Of a DNA stretch of 64,000 nucleotides, positions 1 to 11,989 are shown one piece after another. How positions within the stretch are numbered: the stretch's first letter is position 1; every line of letters begins with the position of its first letter. The stretch is from Isoetes taiwanensis (lineage: Eukaryota; Streptophyta; Lycopodiopsida; Isoetales; Isoetaceae), in contig JAJEKV010000011.1 of NCBI GenBank assembly GCA_021234155.1, forward strand, positions 13,927,255-13,991,254. Direction: 5' to 3'. The notes beneath the pieces are model-generated. The model worked only from the letters and a program-made list of their open reading frames with translations. It did no database searches and was not told the DNA's origin. Both the position numbers and the translations under genes were made by a program.

Positions 1-637
1 CAAAGTAACAATTTCAACACCCGGCTTCATTTCAGGTACTGGCATATCCTTCTTGAAAATCTTCACAAGCATGTCATTGATTTCTAAAATCAGAAGTTTC
101 TTCCCAACACTGCACATATAACAATTTCAATAATTTAATATACATGGAAATAAAAATATTAACAGCACAAGTATGAACCTATTGCACTTCAAATTTCTAA
201 TGAATCTTTTGTTGTTCCTGGAACTTCCTTTATTACTAGTAACAGGCTTTTCAGGAGATTTGCCAACACTGAACAAGCTTTGCTCGTCATTCTGAAACTT
301 CCGCTTCCTCCTATCTACACTACGTGAAGGTGATTTGTCCTTCGTAAAAGTGTTCTCCTTTTGAAAAGAAGTTCCTGAATCATCAAATCAGTTGGTTTCA
401 ACAATAGTACATGGTATATTAAAGCAATGTTTGGACTTGATTTGCTTTACCTCTTGCCAGTTCATCCTCTTTGTTGCTGATCGATTTTCCTTCATGTTTT
501 TCATCCCCTACTACTACAATAAGCTTATCAGTAAGCTTATCTAACATCAGATCAATACTTTTGGACCCTTTTAGTGGTGTGATAGGCATATCACGTTCAA
601 GCTCCATCATCTCTTCACCTGCAATTGGAATAGACAT
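1..637 (-). CDS. Partial multi-exon gene, FCP1/NIF-like phosphatase-related protein (3' end outside window)
   Basis: Three minus-strand exons join in phase: 637..451, 374..179 and 109..1. Donors read GT after ...GCAAGAG and ...TGCAATAG; acceptors read TTCAG and TGCAG. Exon 1 is acidic and polar (MSIPIAGEEMMELERDMP at the start) and exon 2 is basic and Ser/Lys-rich. Exon 3 contains GKKLLILEINDMLVKIF, which resembles the opening strand of plant FCP1-homology (HAD-type) proteins, usually KKLLILDLNGLL. The residue aligned with the catalytic Asp is Glu here, so the protein may be non-catalytic, diverged or pseudogenic. An in-frame stop lies just upstream of the ATG at 637, but an acceptor-like AAG near 648 means upstream exons are possible. 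The splicing is well supported; the family assignment is tentative because the domain is cut by the window edge. Confidence 0.5.
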
Positions 638-880
638 CCAAGCACTTCAAATGCTACTGTTAAAACATGTGTTGAGCATCGAGCCTACCCTAATATCAGT
701 AAAGCTATGTGACTGACAACCTACTAGACATGCATCGGTATTGGACTAGCAACAATCTGCAAGCACGTAAACTAGCAACAATCACAAATAACACATGAAA
801 GAAAAAATTCACAAGATGTTTACCTCCAGGAAGTTCTTGTTCGTTATTGACTGAACGTCTTCCTTACAGGTTCTTTACTT
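638..880. other. Non-coding stretch next to the left-edge gene
   Basis: Probably intron or 5' flank of the minus-strand gene. It contains two imperfect copies of an ACTAGCAACAATC word near 745 and 771. A possible short exon ending in a GAG/GTAAAC donor lies near 823 on the minus strand but could not be joined in phase. Confidence 0.3.
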
Positions 881-884
881 CATG

Positions 885-1140
885 AATTTGGATAAGTTTA
901 CAGGTCTTCCTTAGTGGTTGTTTACTTGTTTGTTTTCGGGATCAAGATAACTTTTGCATGTTTTTCTTACTATGATTGGTTTATCTTGGGTTCAGGGTTG
1001 CACGAAATCAAAGGATGTCTAAACCCAAGATTTGTATTGGTTTGATTTTTTTATTCTGTGCAACAAGTATCGGTCCGCTATAGGGCATTGTAAAAGTGTA
1101 CTTCTATAAATGAAAGTTCTTTATCCTTTCAAAAAAAAAA
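885..1140 (+). mobile_element. Truncated retroelement 3' end with poly(A)
   Basis: A non-coding stretch ends in ATGAAAGTTCTTTATCC followed by TTTC and a run of ten A, the usual look of a plant poly(A)-tailed LINE or retro-transcribed 3' end. The 5' limit is a guess and no target duplication was found. Confidence 0.35.
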
Positions 1141-1367
1141 GGGGTATCGCTTTAGGCGAGATAAGCTTGTTTTGGCTACTAGCCTTGTGTTTTGATGAAT
1201 TTACAAATATTTTTAATTGCTAGTGTTGCCTTGGGAGACAAGTCATGGAGTAGAGGTCTACTTTGGTTTAGTATCATGTCTAGCTATGGCATCTTCTTGC
1301 ATTCTACCGGCTCTGCATGTTCTGGCTATGGCACGCTATTTGTTTGGAAGTGAGCTTTCTCCACATC

Positions 1368-1517
1368 ATTACTGCAAAGGTTTTTCCCTTCAAAACCTTT
1401 CGAGGCAGGGGTTTTTTAATCCTAGTAGTAATGATTGTACTAGCCCATTGTATGGGTCCCATGACCTATTGGTCTCCGTGGACGTTAAAAAAACTATTCT
1501 ATTCTATTCTATTCCTC
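1368..1517 (+). mobile_element. LINE-A 3' terminal fragment with (ATTCT)n tail
   Basis: About 150 bp match the 3' terminal signature shared by all LINE-A copies in this window: CAAAGGTTTTTCCCTTCAAA, then a GGGTTTTTTAATCC block, GGGTCCCAT, GGTCTCCGTGGACG, and a tail of ATTCT units. No upstream LINE-A coding sequence is attached, so this is a strongly 5'-truncated insertion. Confidence 0.7.
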
Positions 1518-1764
1518 ATAAGACTTTGTTTCATTACTTTAGCATCAAACTTTTTGCTCAAATTATTATGCTTTGTTTTTTACTGGCCTGTTGTATGTAT
1601 TATTATATTTGACATGCTTTTGCTTACGATTAGATTTTTATACCATATAGTAACTTAGATGTTCATATCATCTACATACCTACTTATTTATGTACAAGGA
1701 AATAGTGCATTTCCACCAGCATCGCATTCGGTGTGGTGTTAAAATAGTTTTAATATGTTTTGCT

Positions 1765-2060
1765 CGAGGTGCATCCTGCACTACCACAGTCGTCAGATTC
1801 GTCGATCCTACGACCCAGATTGTATGTTGGGGCATGTGGTCACCTCTCGTTTTGCTTATAGTCATTTATGATTGGAGGCACCTATGATTTTGAAATATGA
1901 AATACGATTTCGCCTAAGGTTTTGAGGGAATATCGAACCTTGATACGACTTTGCCTAAGATTTTAGAATTTGAATACGGGAGCTCGAACCTCTACCAAAA
2001 TAATTCAATGTCCTAACTAAGACTACTTTAATCAACATACCCAGTGAGCTAATACGATTA
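1765..2060 (-). repeat. tRNA-derived SINE-like repeat, copy 1
   Basis: Read on the minus strand it starts with a box-A-like TTAGCTCACTGGGTA (2052..2038) and carries a box-B-like GGTTCGAGCTCCC (1990..1978), followed by about 200 bp of unique body ending in GGATGCACCTCG near 1765. The spacing between boxes is longer than in a tRNA. Related copies are at 2205, 53600 (both minus) and 42720 (plus). Confidence 0.55.
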
Positions 2061-2204
2061 TCTTTTATCTTAAATCCTTTTTTTTTTTTTTTTTTTTTTT
2101 TTATAACAACTTATTCAATTGTTTTAGGGAAATGGATTTAAGAATTGTTATTTTTACATCCATATCACATCCCTCTGAAACTCCCTTATTTTGCTACATA
2201 TTCT
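2061..2204. repeat. Flank duplicated with the SINE-like repeats, containing a T-tract
   Basis: Contains a run of over 20 T near 2080..2102 and a segment (CAATTGTTTTAGGGA and following) that recurs at about 2552..2640 and, more diverged, at about 53940..54035. It therefore belongs to the larger duplicated unit and not only to the SINE-like core. Confidence 0.5.
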
Positions 2205-2500
2205 AAACGAGGTGCATCCTACACTACCACAGTCGTCGGATTCGTCGATCCTACGATCCAAATTGTATGTTGGGTCCTGTGATCACCTCTCGTTTCGCTT
2301 ATAGTCATTTATGATTGGAGGCGCCTATGATTTTGAAATATGAGATACAATTTCGCTTAAGGTTTTGAGGGAATATCGAACCTTGATACGACTTTGCCTA
2401 TGATTTTAGAATTTGAAATACGGGAGCTCGGACCTCTACCAAAATAATTCAATGTCCTAACTAAGACTACTTTAACCAATATACCCAGTGAGCGAATGCG
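2205..2500 (-). repeat. tRNA-derived SINE-like repeat, copy 2
   Basis: Highly similar to copy 1 over its whole length. Box A (minus strand) is near 2493..2482 and box B, with one substitution, near 2434..2422. Copies 1 and 2 are arranged head to tail together with about 140 bp of shared flank ending in TTTTGCTACATATTC, so a unit of about 435 bp was duplicated in tandem. Confidence 0.55.
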
Positions 2501-2639
2501 ATTATTTTTTATCTTGAATCTATGCTTTTCTTTTTTAGAATAACTTATTCAATTGTTTTAGGGATATGGATTTAAGAATTGTTATTTTTACATCCATATC
2601 AAACCCCCTGAAACCCTCTATTATTTTGCTACATATTCG

Positions 2640-3775
2640 CGGCGGCCAAGACCGCCGCAAACATTTCTCTTCCCTGGCTCCCATGTATTTGACGGACTGG
2701 ATTAGAAGAAGGGAATACTCTCGGGGCAAAGTTTTCTCTCCACTGATCCATCTGGTAATAGTGGATGCCTGTTAGTCTAGGAATAAGCAGGATTGGGATC
2801 TATGCCAGTGCCCTAAGAGGTCGCCATATCCCTATTCTTGGAGCAGTAAAAAGGCGCCATAGCCCCTTGTTCTAGAAATTCTTCGTTTGAGGGATCTGAT
2901 TCTTCTACAGAAACAAAGCCAAATCTAGTTCCAACCATAATCTCTCATTCTTGAAGCCTCCTGTTTGCCGGATCCTCTTCCAACCAGATCCAAAAATGAT
3001 TTTTGTGATGTTCTCGGCTTGTTTCTTACGTTTCGCTGCTCATGATTCAACCATCTGCCACTGTTTAGGATGCCGCCATCTTCAAATCCGACCATGTTTG
3101 GATGCTATCTGGCGTTGCTCAGGGCTTCTACACAATCCAGCATAACAGATATTCTTCAATACAAAGTGGCTACGACTGCTATGCCGTAGCAAAGGCAGAA
3201 TAGCTGGCTGCAATTGTCCCAAGCTAGAGGCCCCAGCTCAATGCGAAACGCGTCACGATCAAAATGAATGTATTATAAGCTTTTCGTGATGCATGGCATC
3301 AGACAGTTCAACACCGGAATCGTTGCCAGATAAGAGGTTTCCCATTTTGGCCTCAGTGATTAACCCTAATATGCCTTCGTCTGCTGTTATTTCTATTGTT
3401 CTCTGCTTCCAAGGTACTAGGATATTTTTCTATTGCTCTCTCTTCTATGGCTTCTGCCACTCATGTGCAATCTAAAGCTTTTGTAATTCCTCTTGCTTTG
3501 CCTTCTAACTCGCGTCTTAATCCTCTTGGTTTTGCACATTTGTCTTCTAATGCATCGACTGATTTGCAATAATCCCCCCAGTTCTTCCATCGCCACGCAA
3601 TCTGCAGTCCTTGTCCTCCTCAGATATTTAGTCCTCGTGCAACCCATTTACTTTCTACCTATGTTGGCATTTTGCCTTCTACTCCTTCCTCTTCCACGAG
3701 TCTATGATACTTGCAGCAGCAGCTCTGTGATCCTCAGGGAGTTCGAGCAACAACACCCCCGTAGATAGGCCCGGC
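2640..3775 (+). other. Unidentified region with broken coding-like stretches
   Basis: No gene recognised. Two stretches read like decayed coding sequence. One, around 3075..3210, includes SDHVWMLSGVAQGFYTIQ before stops. The other starts at an ATG near 3449 (MASATHVQSKAFVIPLALP) and continues with two in-frame stops to about 3765. It lies directly 5' of a LINE-A copy and could be its ORF1, a captured gene, or another element. Function unknown. Confidence 0.25.
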
Positions 3776-5886
3776 GTTGGAAATCACAGAGGCCGAGGGC
3801 ATCTAGGGCTTATAGCGTCTTGCCAATGGAAAGGCAGGTGACTTGAATGGCATGCATGCAGAGTTGTACAAATGGAAAAGGTTGTCCATAGTACCCATCC
3901 GAATTGCATTATTCAACGTGGCATTACAGGAAGGCTTTCTCCCACAATGGACCACTAGCAAGGTTGTTCTCATCAATAAGGCAAGTGACCCACATTGTCT
4001 GGCCAATACTGAACAAACACGTTGTTTGCAAAACTGCTGGCTGGCATTCTCGAGCAGCAGTTGACGAGGTGAATAAAGGCGGCAGAGGTGCGAGCCCTCA
4101 TGTAGGCAATATTCAAACCTCGACACTAAGCCATTTATCATATTTTTACATTGTGAACTTTGGGCAAAGATAGCAGGAATCACCAGCAAGACCTGTATTG
4201 CTACTTCATCAACTTTGCTAAGGCTTTTGACATTGTGCTTTGGGAAAAGCTGTGGGGAAGATTGCAATAGTTAGGGGCCTTGAGTGGACTTGCAACTGCG
4301 GTATACAGGCTATATGAGACATGCTAACTAGCTGGAATCGTCCTGACCAACCATTCAACAGTAGTATTGGTATTTGCCAGGGATTCCCACTTTTCCCAAT
4401 ACCATTTGGTCTTTACATTGATTAATTGGAAGGTTGCCTTGTTGAGAATGGAATGATGGAGCTCGATTTTTACATCAGATCACTAGGTAGCTCATAAATG
4501 CTGATGATGTGGACCTTTTAGCTTACACTCCAAAAGACATGTGGCACCATCTGGATGCCATGGACATATTGTGCCAGACCACTGACATGCACGTCAATTT
4601 GACCAAGACTATGGTGATGCTCGTTTCATCCTCATGCCAGCCAAAGCCTCTCTTGTTTAGTTACATGTGGCAAAGTCAGGAGATAACACCCACCTATAAG
4701 TATTTAGGGATAAAGTTTCCCTCTTATATATAGTGGGACACCTTCATCCTATTACGTGTGAGGGCGGGTTGGAAGGTAGTGTATGCAATGCAAAACAACA
4801 GTCACAAAGCAGAGTTGTATGACTGGACCCATCAGTCGCACTTGTTTATGGTCTTGATGGAGCTCGTCCTTCTATACAAGATTAAAGTATGGGGTCCAAT
4901 GTTATCCCTTACCACCTGGAATGACTTGGAGCAGGTGCAGAAAGCCTTTCTACCTCAGGCATAAGGGGTAAAATCCATAGGCCCATATCAAATTCTTCTG
5001 CAAGAGACATGTTTCTTGCCTCTCCAGAGGGCGGCGCTTGATCGCCACATTATCTATTGCTAGATAGTAAATATGGACAATTTTAGTCTTCCCAACCTAA
5101 CTTATACAGTGGAAATGGATCAGTAGTGCCTTAAAGCCCGCCAGAAGAAAAATCAATCTCAATGGCTAGCCCGATGGAATATGCAGGAACACAGATGCAT
5201 ATAGGTGCAAACATAGGAGGATCTCTATAGTTTTAAATAGTACCTTGACGCTTGCTTCCTTAGCAAGATTTGGGATGTCAGCATCCTAGGAAACAATCAA
5301 GACAACACATTAACCAGCACCATATAAATCCCACGTTGGAATGGGGCCCACAACAATACCTACATACCCGTTTCCCTGTGAAAAAGCGTAAACTCATCGC
5401 TTCATATCGCACAGAGGCACACCGCCTCAGAATTGAGACATACAGAATGGGTCAAGGAGACAGAACATGTTTTGTCAATGCTGCCAATTGGGAGTTATTG
5501 AGGATGAGTATCACACTCTTCAGAGCTACCCAGCATATGATCATGTAGGCATGCATGCTATGTTGAGTTGGTTCAGCCGCTGCTTATGATGTTGAGTACG
5601 GCTTCAGTACAATCACTGGAATTATATCTTCAGGAAGTGTTGGATATGCTTATCCAGCTATGTCCTCGGACACTACCTTGAGATGTAATATATATAATGT
5701 ATTACGATGTATATTTGTACATTTAAATCAGCATTCTTATTACTGTCAAAGTTCTTCCCTCGTAAACCCTTTGGAGTGGGGACTTTTAATCCTGACAATA
5801 ATATGTCTAATATGCTCCTTAGTTGGATCCTATAGATAGATTGATCTCTATGGACGATAAAAATCATTCAATTCAATTCAATTCTA
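3775..5886 (+). mobile_element. LINE-A copy 1, decayed reverse-transcriptase part and 3' end
   Basis: A non-LTR retrotransposon fragment. Frames in order show the pre-RT and RT palm (FNVALQEGFLPQWTTSKVV; FAKAFDIVLWEKLWGRL near 4190..4260), the catalytic box as NADDVDLLAYTPKDM near 4500 (the family has YADD), then NLTKTMVMLVSSS and TYKYLGIKFPS, the post-RT region (TWNDLEQVQKAFLPQ near 4920) and a C-terminal part (RFPVKKRKLIASYRTEAH near 5380). At least six stops or frameshifts break it. The 3' end has the LINE-A signature and an AATTC-unit tail (about 5865..5886). It is AT-shifted relative to the copy at 12.4-17.5 kb, as expected for an old copy. Confidence 0.8.
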
Positions 5887-5894
5887 TCATGCGA

Positions 5895-6725
5895 CATAAT
5901 TTCTAATTGGACCTTGTATTGCAGATGTTGAATCTCTTCAAAGATGGACGTGTGGTTAGCCATGGACTTCTCGGAGGCACAAACCAATGCCACTTCAAAG
6001 AAATTCCAGTTGGAGTCATTAGTGTTGGTGTCCAAGAGGTGCTTGAGGCACAACCTTTCCCTTCCATGGCCAACTGCAGATGCAAACACTCCAAGGGGTC
6101 CTTCATACTTTGGAGACAAGAGGATGCATGTGAGTCCGGTGTCGAGTACATACTATCAACACGCAAGAGAAGGCGCGTAGGAAACAATAATAGTGCAACA
6201 CCATTTACCAAATATATTTGATTGATAAAGATCACGAAAATTGGCAGTCCTGTGATGCCATATTCGTGGGGAAGGGTTTCATTTCATTCACTGACCCTGA
6301 TGATGCCGTCTGCAATCAATTTTCATGGATGATTCTAAAGTGTGTGTCTCACAAAAAGTTTTCCCTTTTCTACCAATAATGTCTGCATCATTCAAAATCT
6401 GGCATTCTTATGAGATGAAACCATGAACATGTTTCAGTAGATGAAGTCAAGGTTCCAAAAATTTTAACTGCAAACACAACAGAGCCAGAAGAATTTTTTT
6501 CTAGCATAAGTAGTTCGAAGTTTGAAAGGCATCCAAATTATGAGAAGCGTAAGTACAAATTGTTGAAAGCTAGAGACCTAGAAAGCTTTTGAGGTCCCCA
6601 AAGACTTCTATTCTATGAAATCCAGTGGCAGGGTCACCTTTGTGTATAATATATTTGATAACAATGCCTAGGTGCATATTCTTAAAGAGGTCAATGCAGA
6701 GATTGTTACACAGGGGTAAGAAGAT
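5895..6725 (+). pseudogene. Broken unidentified gene remnant
   Basis: Several plus-strand stretches look coding but fall in different frames: 5907..6221 (MLNLFKDGRVVSHGLLGG...), about 6236..6390 (DKDHENWQSCDAIFVGKGF), about 6438..6593 (EEFFSSISSSKFERHPNYEK) and about 6591..6717 (EVPKDFYSMKSSGRVTFVYN, one stop). A GTAAG follows the last, suggesting an original exon end. I do not recognise the family. It sits between a LINE-A tail and the eS4 pseudogene. Confidence 0.4.
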
Positions 6726-6748
6726 CTCGTATGTTGGATTTCATAAGA

Positions 6749-7318
6749 AAGGTTCGGACTGACAAATGCTATTCTGTTGGCTTAATATATGTTGTTTCCA
6801 TTGCTAAAACTAGGTAGAATTTCCATTTTCTTTATGGCAATAAGGGACACTAAAGTTTCACTCTGCATTCTACAAGTCTTGAAAAAGCAAAGTCCAAATT
6901 ATGCAAGGTCCGCATGTCAAGCTTTGGGGATAAAGGCGTGCCTTTCATAAGCACATATGATGGAAGGAACATCCGCTACCCAATTCCATTGATAAAGGCA
7001 AATGATACTGTCAAGATAGATTTTGATACTGTCAAGATTAAGGAGTTTGTTAAGTTCGGGGCAATTTGGTGATGGTTACTGGAGGCCGTAACAGGGATAG
7101 AATTGGTGTTATTCAACACAGAGAGAAGCACAAAGGAAGCTTTGAAATAATTCATGTGTTGGTCAGCAGTTTGCTATTCGGACAATCAATGTGTTTGTGT
7201 TGGACAGGACACAAAACCTTATTATCAAGTTGTCCATTTTGGAAGCTCGAAAGAAGGCTGGAGCTATTAAGGATACTGATTAAATGTCTTGGATGTTTTC
7301 TTCTACTGCTCAGCTGCT
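6749..7318 (+). pseudogene. Ribosomal protein eS4 (RPS4) pseudogene
   Basis: Recognisable eS4 blocks in order: KVRTDKCYSVG, then [72 protein letters not shown], and a degraded C-terminus ending [15 protein letters not shown] near 7285. eS4 is a component of the cytosolic 40S subunit. At least two stops and two or more frame changes separate the blocks, and the first third of the protein is missing. No introns interrupt the recognisable part, consistent with a processed pseudogene, although no clear poly(A) or target duplication was found. Confidence 0.85.
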
Positions 7319-7319
7319 A

Positions 7320-8100
7320 GTATAAACTGAACCGAGCCATGCACGGTTTCTATTGTGTTGAGTATTTTTGGAATCACATAAATTAAACTGGGGAGACCCA
7401 TCTTTTTTTATTTAAACAAAAAATATATATTCGACACATTCATTACATTTTTGTTACACATGATTCCATGGATGTTTCTCGATGGAGAAATTACTTGCAT
7501 AACCAGGAGCAGGGAAGAGGGCGAGCTTTCGTAGGCTAGAGAGAGAGAATTCAGTTGCACCTTCAGCTACATTTAGGCGCCTCTGCAACTTCTATTGCAG
7601 GTGAATCTGCTATATCTTTCATTGAGCAACAGTGGCACCAAGAAGGCTGCTTCACACGACGGATGAAAAAAAGGTGGTCTTTGAACAAAAAAAAAAAATT
7701 GGAAATTTTTGGTTTTGTGTGTTATGGGAGATCTTCAAAAATCGAAGAGCGTCTATCGGAAAAATGTTGGTTTCAAGATGTGTAGAGTATCTGGTTTCGG
7801 ACCTCTAGCTTGTTATGTGAACATTTGCATGTGACTTCAGAAAATTGTTAACTAGCGATAATGCAGGCTGGGGAATGGATGGGTTGGCAGAGTTGGTAGG
7901 GGGAGGGAAATTACCGCTAGATGAAGAGAAAGCAATATTATTACTTTTTGGCCCTCTGCATTCTCTATTCTAATCTATTCTATTCGTTGCAATTTTATTT
8001 AATGAAGCTAGAATGCACGTTATAATGAGAATCAAATTAGAATAGAAGTAAGAAGAGTTGTTTTGTTTACAGAGGAACTAATATCTTCCAACTTGAAATG
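7320..8100. other. Intergenic, no gene recognised
   Basis: Contains a plus-strand frame of 76 codons (7555..7785) with an A-tract in the middle and no recognisable similarity, and isolated CTATTCTA motifs near 7965..7990 that may be the remnant of another LINE-A tail. Confidence 0.3.
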
Positions 8101-8103
8101 AGA

Positions 8104-11100
8104 CATAGAATAGAATGAATAGAATAGATTGTATTTTTATCATCCACGAAAACCAATTGGCCTATGAGACCCAAATAAAGAGAGCAGCAAACATATTACT
8201 GTCAGGATTAAAGAACCCCCACCCAGAAGGAAAACCTTAGCAGTAATAAGTATGCTGGTAGACTACACAATCGTATAAGACAATTCAATACTGCACCGGA
8301 GGATACAGCTGAGTCCGTGTATCCAACCTCATGAAGGTATGATCCTAACAAGCCCACGGAGACCGTGTTCAGCAGCACATATAGCAATTGGTCAGGCAAA
8401 ACTAACTGAACATATCATACTCGGATATGATCGAGTGCTGGGCGGGTCTTAAGGGTTTAGCATTCATCCTCAATAGCGTCCGATTGGCAACACTGACAGA
8501 TCCTGTCCTCACATATCCCCCCGTCCATCGGCCTGTCTCAATAGGGCGGCAATGCACATCCATGCGAATGGAAGCTATCAGTCTGTGCTTCTTCATGGGA
8601 AAATGGGTGTGCAAGTAGTGTTATGGGCCTCGTGTGAGTCTGGGATTGACTTGTTGCCGATGGTATGCCATCTCCATATGCGTCAGAGCATGTATCCATA
8701 TGTGTGCCTGTATATTCTATCATGAGAATCATTGAGCTCGCTTGTCCTTCTAGTAGGCTTTGAGGCAATTTGGACCCATTGCTACGGCCAAAGCAAGATT
8801 AGGAAAACGGGTATCAGCCATACAAACTACCTTCTGGAAGTAAATAATATGACGGTCTAGTGTAGCTCTCTGAAGGGGTAGGACACTTGTCTCCTGGAGC
8901 AGAATCTAATATAAAACTATACTGGACTTTACCCTAATGTGCTCGTGCTAAGAAGGCCTTCTATACCTGCTCCAGGTCATTCTAGGTGATGTGGGATATC
9001 ACCGGCCCCACATCTTCGCCTCATACAGGAGAAGCTATTTGACCAAAGTCCTGAACAGGTATGGGTATAACTAATGACCCTAGCTCTGCATTGTAGCTAT
9101 TGTTCTGCATGGCATAAAATGATTTTCACTCTCCTGTGATGCGCAACCTGATGGAAGCATCCCAGCGTGTGGTAATAGGAAACCCGATCCTCAAATACTT
9201 GCAGGTTGGTGCCACCTCCACATTTTGTCCCTGGTAAGTGAAGGAGGGAGGTCTTGTCTGACGGGAGGATGAAACAAGCCGCACTCTAGTTTTGGCCAAG
9301 TTAACTCGCATGCCAGTGAACCGGAAGAAAGTGTCTAGAGCATCCAGGTGACACTGCATGTCTTCTAGAGTGTGGGCCAAGAGGTCCACGTCGTCAGCGT
9401 ATATGAGTTGTCGAATTATATGACGCATGAATTGAGCCCCCCCTCCCCCCCCGCACTTTCGGGGAAGCCAATCTTTCAGCTGATCAATATAAAGGCCGAA
9501 AAGCATCTGGGAGAAAGGGACAACCCTGACGCACCCCAATACTTTTGACGACAGGCTGTCCTGATGGTGTAAGACGGCCTGACCATAACTCATATAACCT
9601 ATATATTACATTTTACGAGTATACAGGGGTCCCTAGCTGCCGCAATCTGTCCCACAGCTTGTCTCGGGGTACTGTGTCAAAAGCCTTTGCAATAAGTACA
9701 GGTTTTGCGGGCGATTCTTGCTATCCTCAATCAGTGTTCGCAAGGTGAAAATATGGTTATTGTTGAAATATCGGGGCTAGAATCCTGCCTATGTCAGAGC
9801 ACGTACCTATGCGTCTTCTGCCCATGTCATCAGCCCTTGCTCAAGGATGCCAGCCAACAATTTTTCAAAGAGGGAGTTGGCCATGATTATGCAATAGTTG
9901 GCTGACCAGTGAAGGTCACCTGCCTTGTGTATGGGAACAACTCTACTGGTGGTCCAATGTGGGGGAAGCCTTCTTGCAATGCGGACATGCATCATTAGAG
10001 GCCCATCCCAATTGAGAAACTCCGCCTCTGCCTGCATGTCATCCAAATCTATTGCCTTCCAATTAGCGAGGCATTGTAGGCCCATTATAATATTTCCTTC
10101 TGTAATGACCAGTGCTAGGCCCACTGCCCGACCTCCCAATGGATCATAAAGCTACTGCAAGTATTGCATCCATTGCGCCGATGTGATGTTCCTTGTAGAT
10201 TGTGCAGGCTTGCTCAATACCTTTCTCCAGAATGTCCCGGGTGGCGATCCAGAAGATAGAACATCTGTTGCTGGTGTTCTGCAAGGTATCTTGCTTTCTT
10301 GGCCTTGAGGAAGAGCGGTATTGGCTGGTGGCATGTGGACGCAAGGTGGGTCAGTGACTTGTTGGAGCCAGCATTTGAACTCCTTACATTTGTCATCAAA
10401 CTATCGATTGCGGGAGAAGGTGGTAGCTCCCAAGGGCCTCTGTGAGCAGCTTCTCCCAAAGCATCTGTCAGTGGCCATCAGAAGCAACTGATTAAACTGG
10501 ACAGTCTACTGCTGCAGTGTGGGAAGCTGCAGTATTCCCTCCAGGTCATGCTCACCCATCCGAGCATAGGCCTCTATATGGTCGTAGTCCAGGTGCAACT
10601 AGGGCACATGGGGAGTTGAGGCAATGGACGCAGGATGCACGGGCATCTTGCCAATCTACATGCAAGAAACGGGGCTAGTGGTTTGAGTCTACTTTCTCGT
10701 CCCAACTATCTGTTCCAATGCCAAAATGGGTAATTAGATGTGAATCATGTTCCTCCGCTAGTATATAATCTACCACACTGGAGCCACACCCCTGGTTCTC
10801 TTGTCTGCAAGTGCAGCAACTGGAGGATCAAGTCAAAGATGTATGGCATAGCAACAGCAACTGCATGCCAGAGCATGTAACATGGTTGTCATTCGATATC
10901 CTTGGCCAAGCCACCTTTGTGAGGTTTAGTTGCAACGCATCCTCCGCCAAGGGTTCAAATTTCGAGACCTGCTCGGCCCCCATGCGTGCATTAAAGTCTC
11001 CAAGCAACATGACCTTGCTTAATTGTTTGTGCTGCTGTATGTCATCATATAGATCGACATATGGCTCCAATCTATCCACATCCAAATAAGTGATAGAAGT

Positions 11101-11290
11101 TGCTCTCAGTATGTGAAAAGTAGCATATTGCAACAAAGAGGAGGTTGCCACTGCCATGATGTACGCGTATCCACAAGTAGCAATAATGTGTTTAAAATGA
11201 AATAATGTGTTTGAAATGTCGCAACAGTTGCCCAGCTTTAGAGAGGTCCAGAATGAAGATGGCATGTTCTTTCAACGACAGAAATACCAA
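8104..11290 (-). mobile_element. LINE-A copy 2, decayed, endonuclease to 3' end
   Basis: Read on the minus strand from about 11265. An endonuclease-exonuclease-phosphatase remnant comes first (LEPYVDLYDDIQQHKQ, then VMLLGDFNARMGAEQ near 11000). It is followed by linker pieces (10460..10144), RT N-terminal blocks (RRLPPHWTTSRVVPIHKAGD near 9960), the intact catalytic box LIYADDVDLLAHTLEDMQ (about 9415..9360), NLAKTRVRLVSSSRQ, and the C-terminal region with FPMKKHRLIASIRMD (8610..8550). The 3' end signature in reverse (ATCATCCACGAAAACCAATT) abuts an AATAG-unit tail at about 8104..8135. Multiple stops and frameshifts make it non-functional. Confidence 0.8.
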
Positions 11291-11989
11291 GCACAAGCAT
11301 ACATTTAATTTATGACAGGCTTAGGGCAAAGGGTCGGCGTGTGTAAATGTGAAAGGGCCAAGTTGTTCGATTAGCATCCTAGAGAAAGAATAAGGCTCAA
11401 GTTCTATTTTGCAAAATTGCATCACATATCAAAATATGATAAACAACCATTATAAGTGTAAGATAAGATTGATTATTAGATGTTGTCTTATAGTGAAATA
11501 TTCTTGTTATTGGCATCTAAAACTTTAAGAATATGGGGTAAAATTAGCTATTTAACCCACTTTAGCTTCATATTCTTCGCCTTGTTATCTGCAAAGTAAA
11601 GTAAACGTATGGAAGTATACCCTTTATACTCTAAGCATGGAATCACATTTTTATTTTGATCAAGGTATATGATTGCTGTGTGGAGGATTTGTATATATAC
11701 GATGGCAAAAATTTTGTTGGATCAAATTTGAGTCTTCAAGACAAAACAATCATTAGCATTCCATTGTGATCATCCATAGTACAGAATAGTTTGATCTTGA
11801 CTCATCTTGCACATAGTTATTTTATTTGTTATGACATAGTTATTTTTCTTATTACCGGTTTAACAAAATATTTCTTGTTATCAGTCTAACAAAATATAAG
11901 GGAAGAATAGGAAAGAGAAGGAGAAACTTTCTTATTTTTAACACTAGACCTGTCCCTGGGACCATTCCTGATCCATGGACTAGAACTAG
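11291..11989. other. AT-rich intergenic, nothing recognised
   Basis: No open frame of note on either strand, no clear repeat boundary. Likely old intergenic DNA between LINE-A copy 2 and a gene remnant. Confidence 0.4.

Noticed and set aside
7955-7995. CTATTCTA motifs as an independent LINE-A insertion
   Set aside because: Only tail-like words are present, without the GTCCC/GGTCTCC terminal signature.
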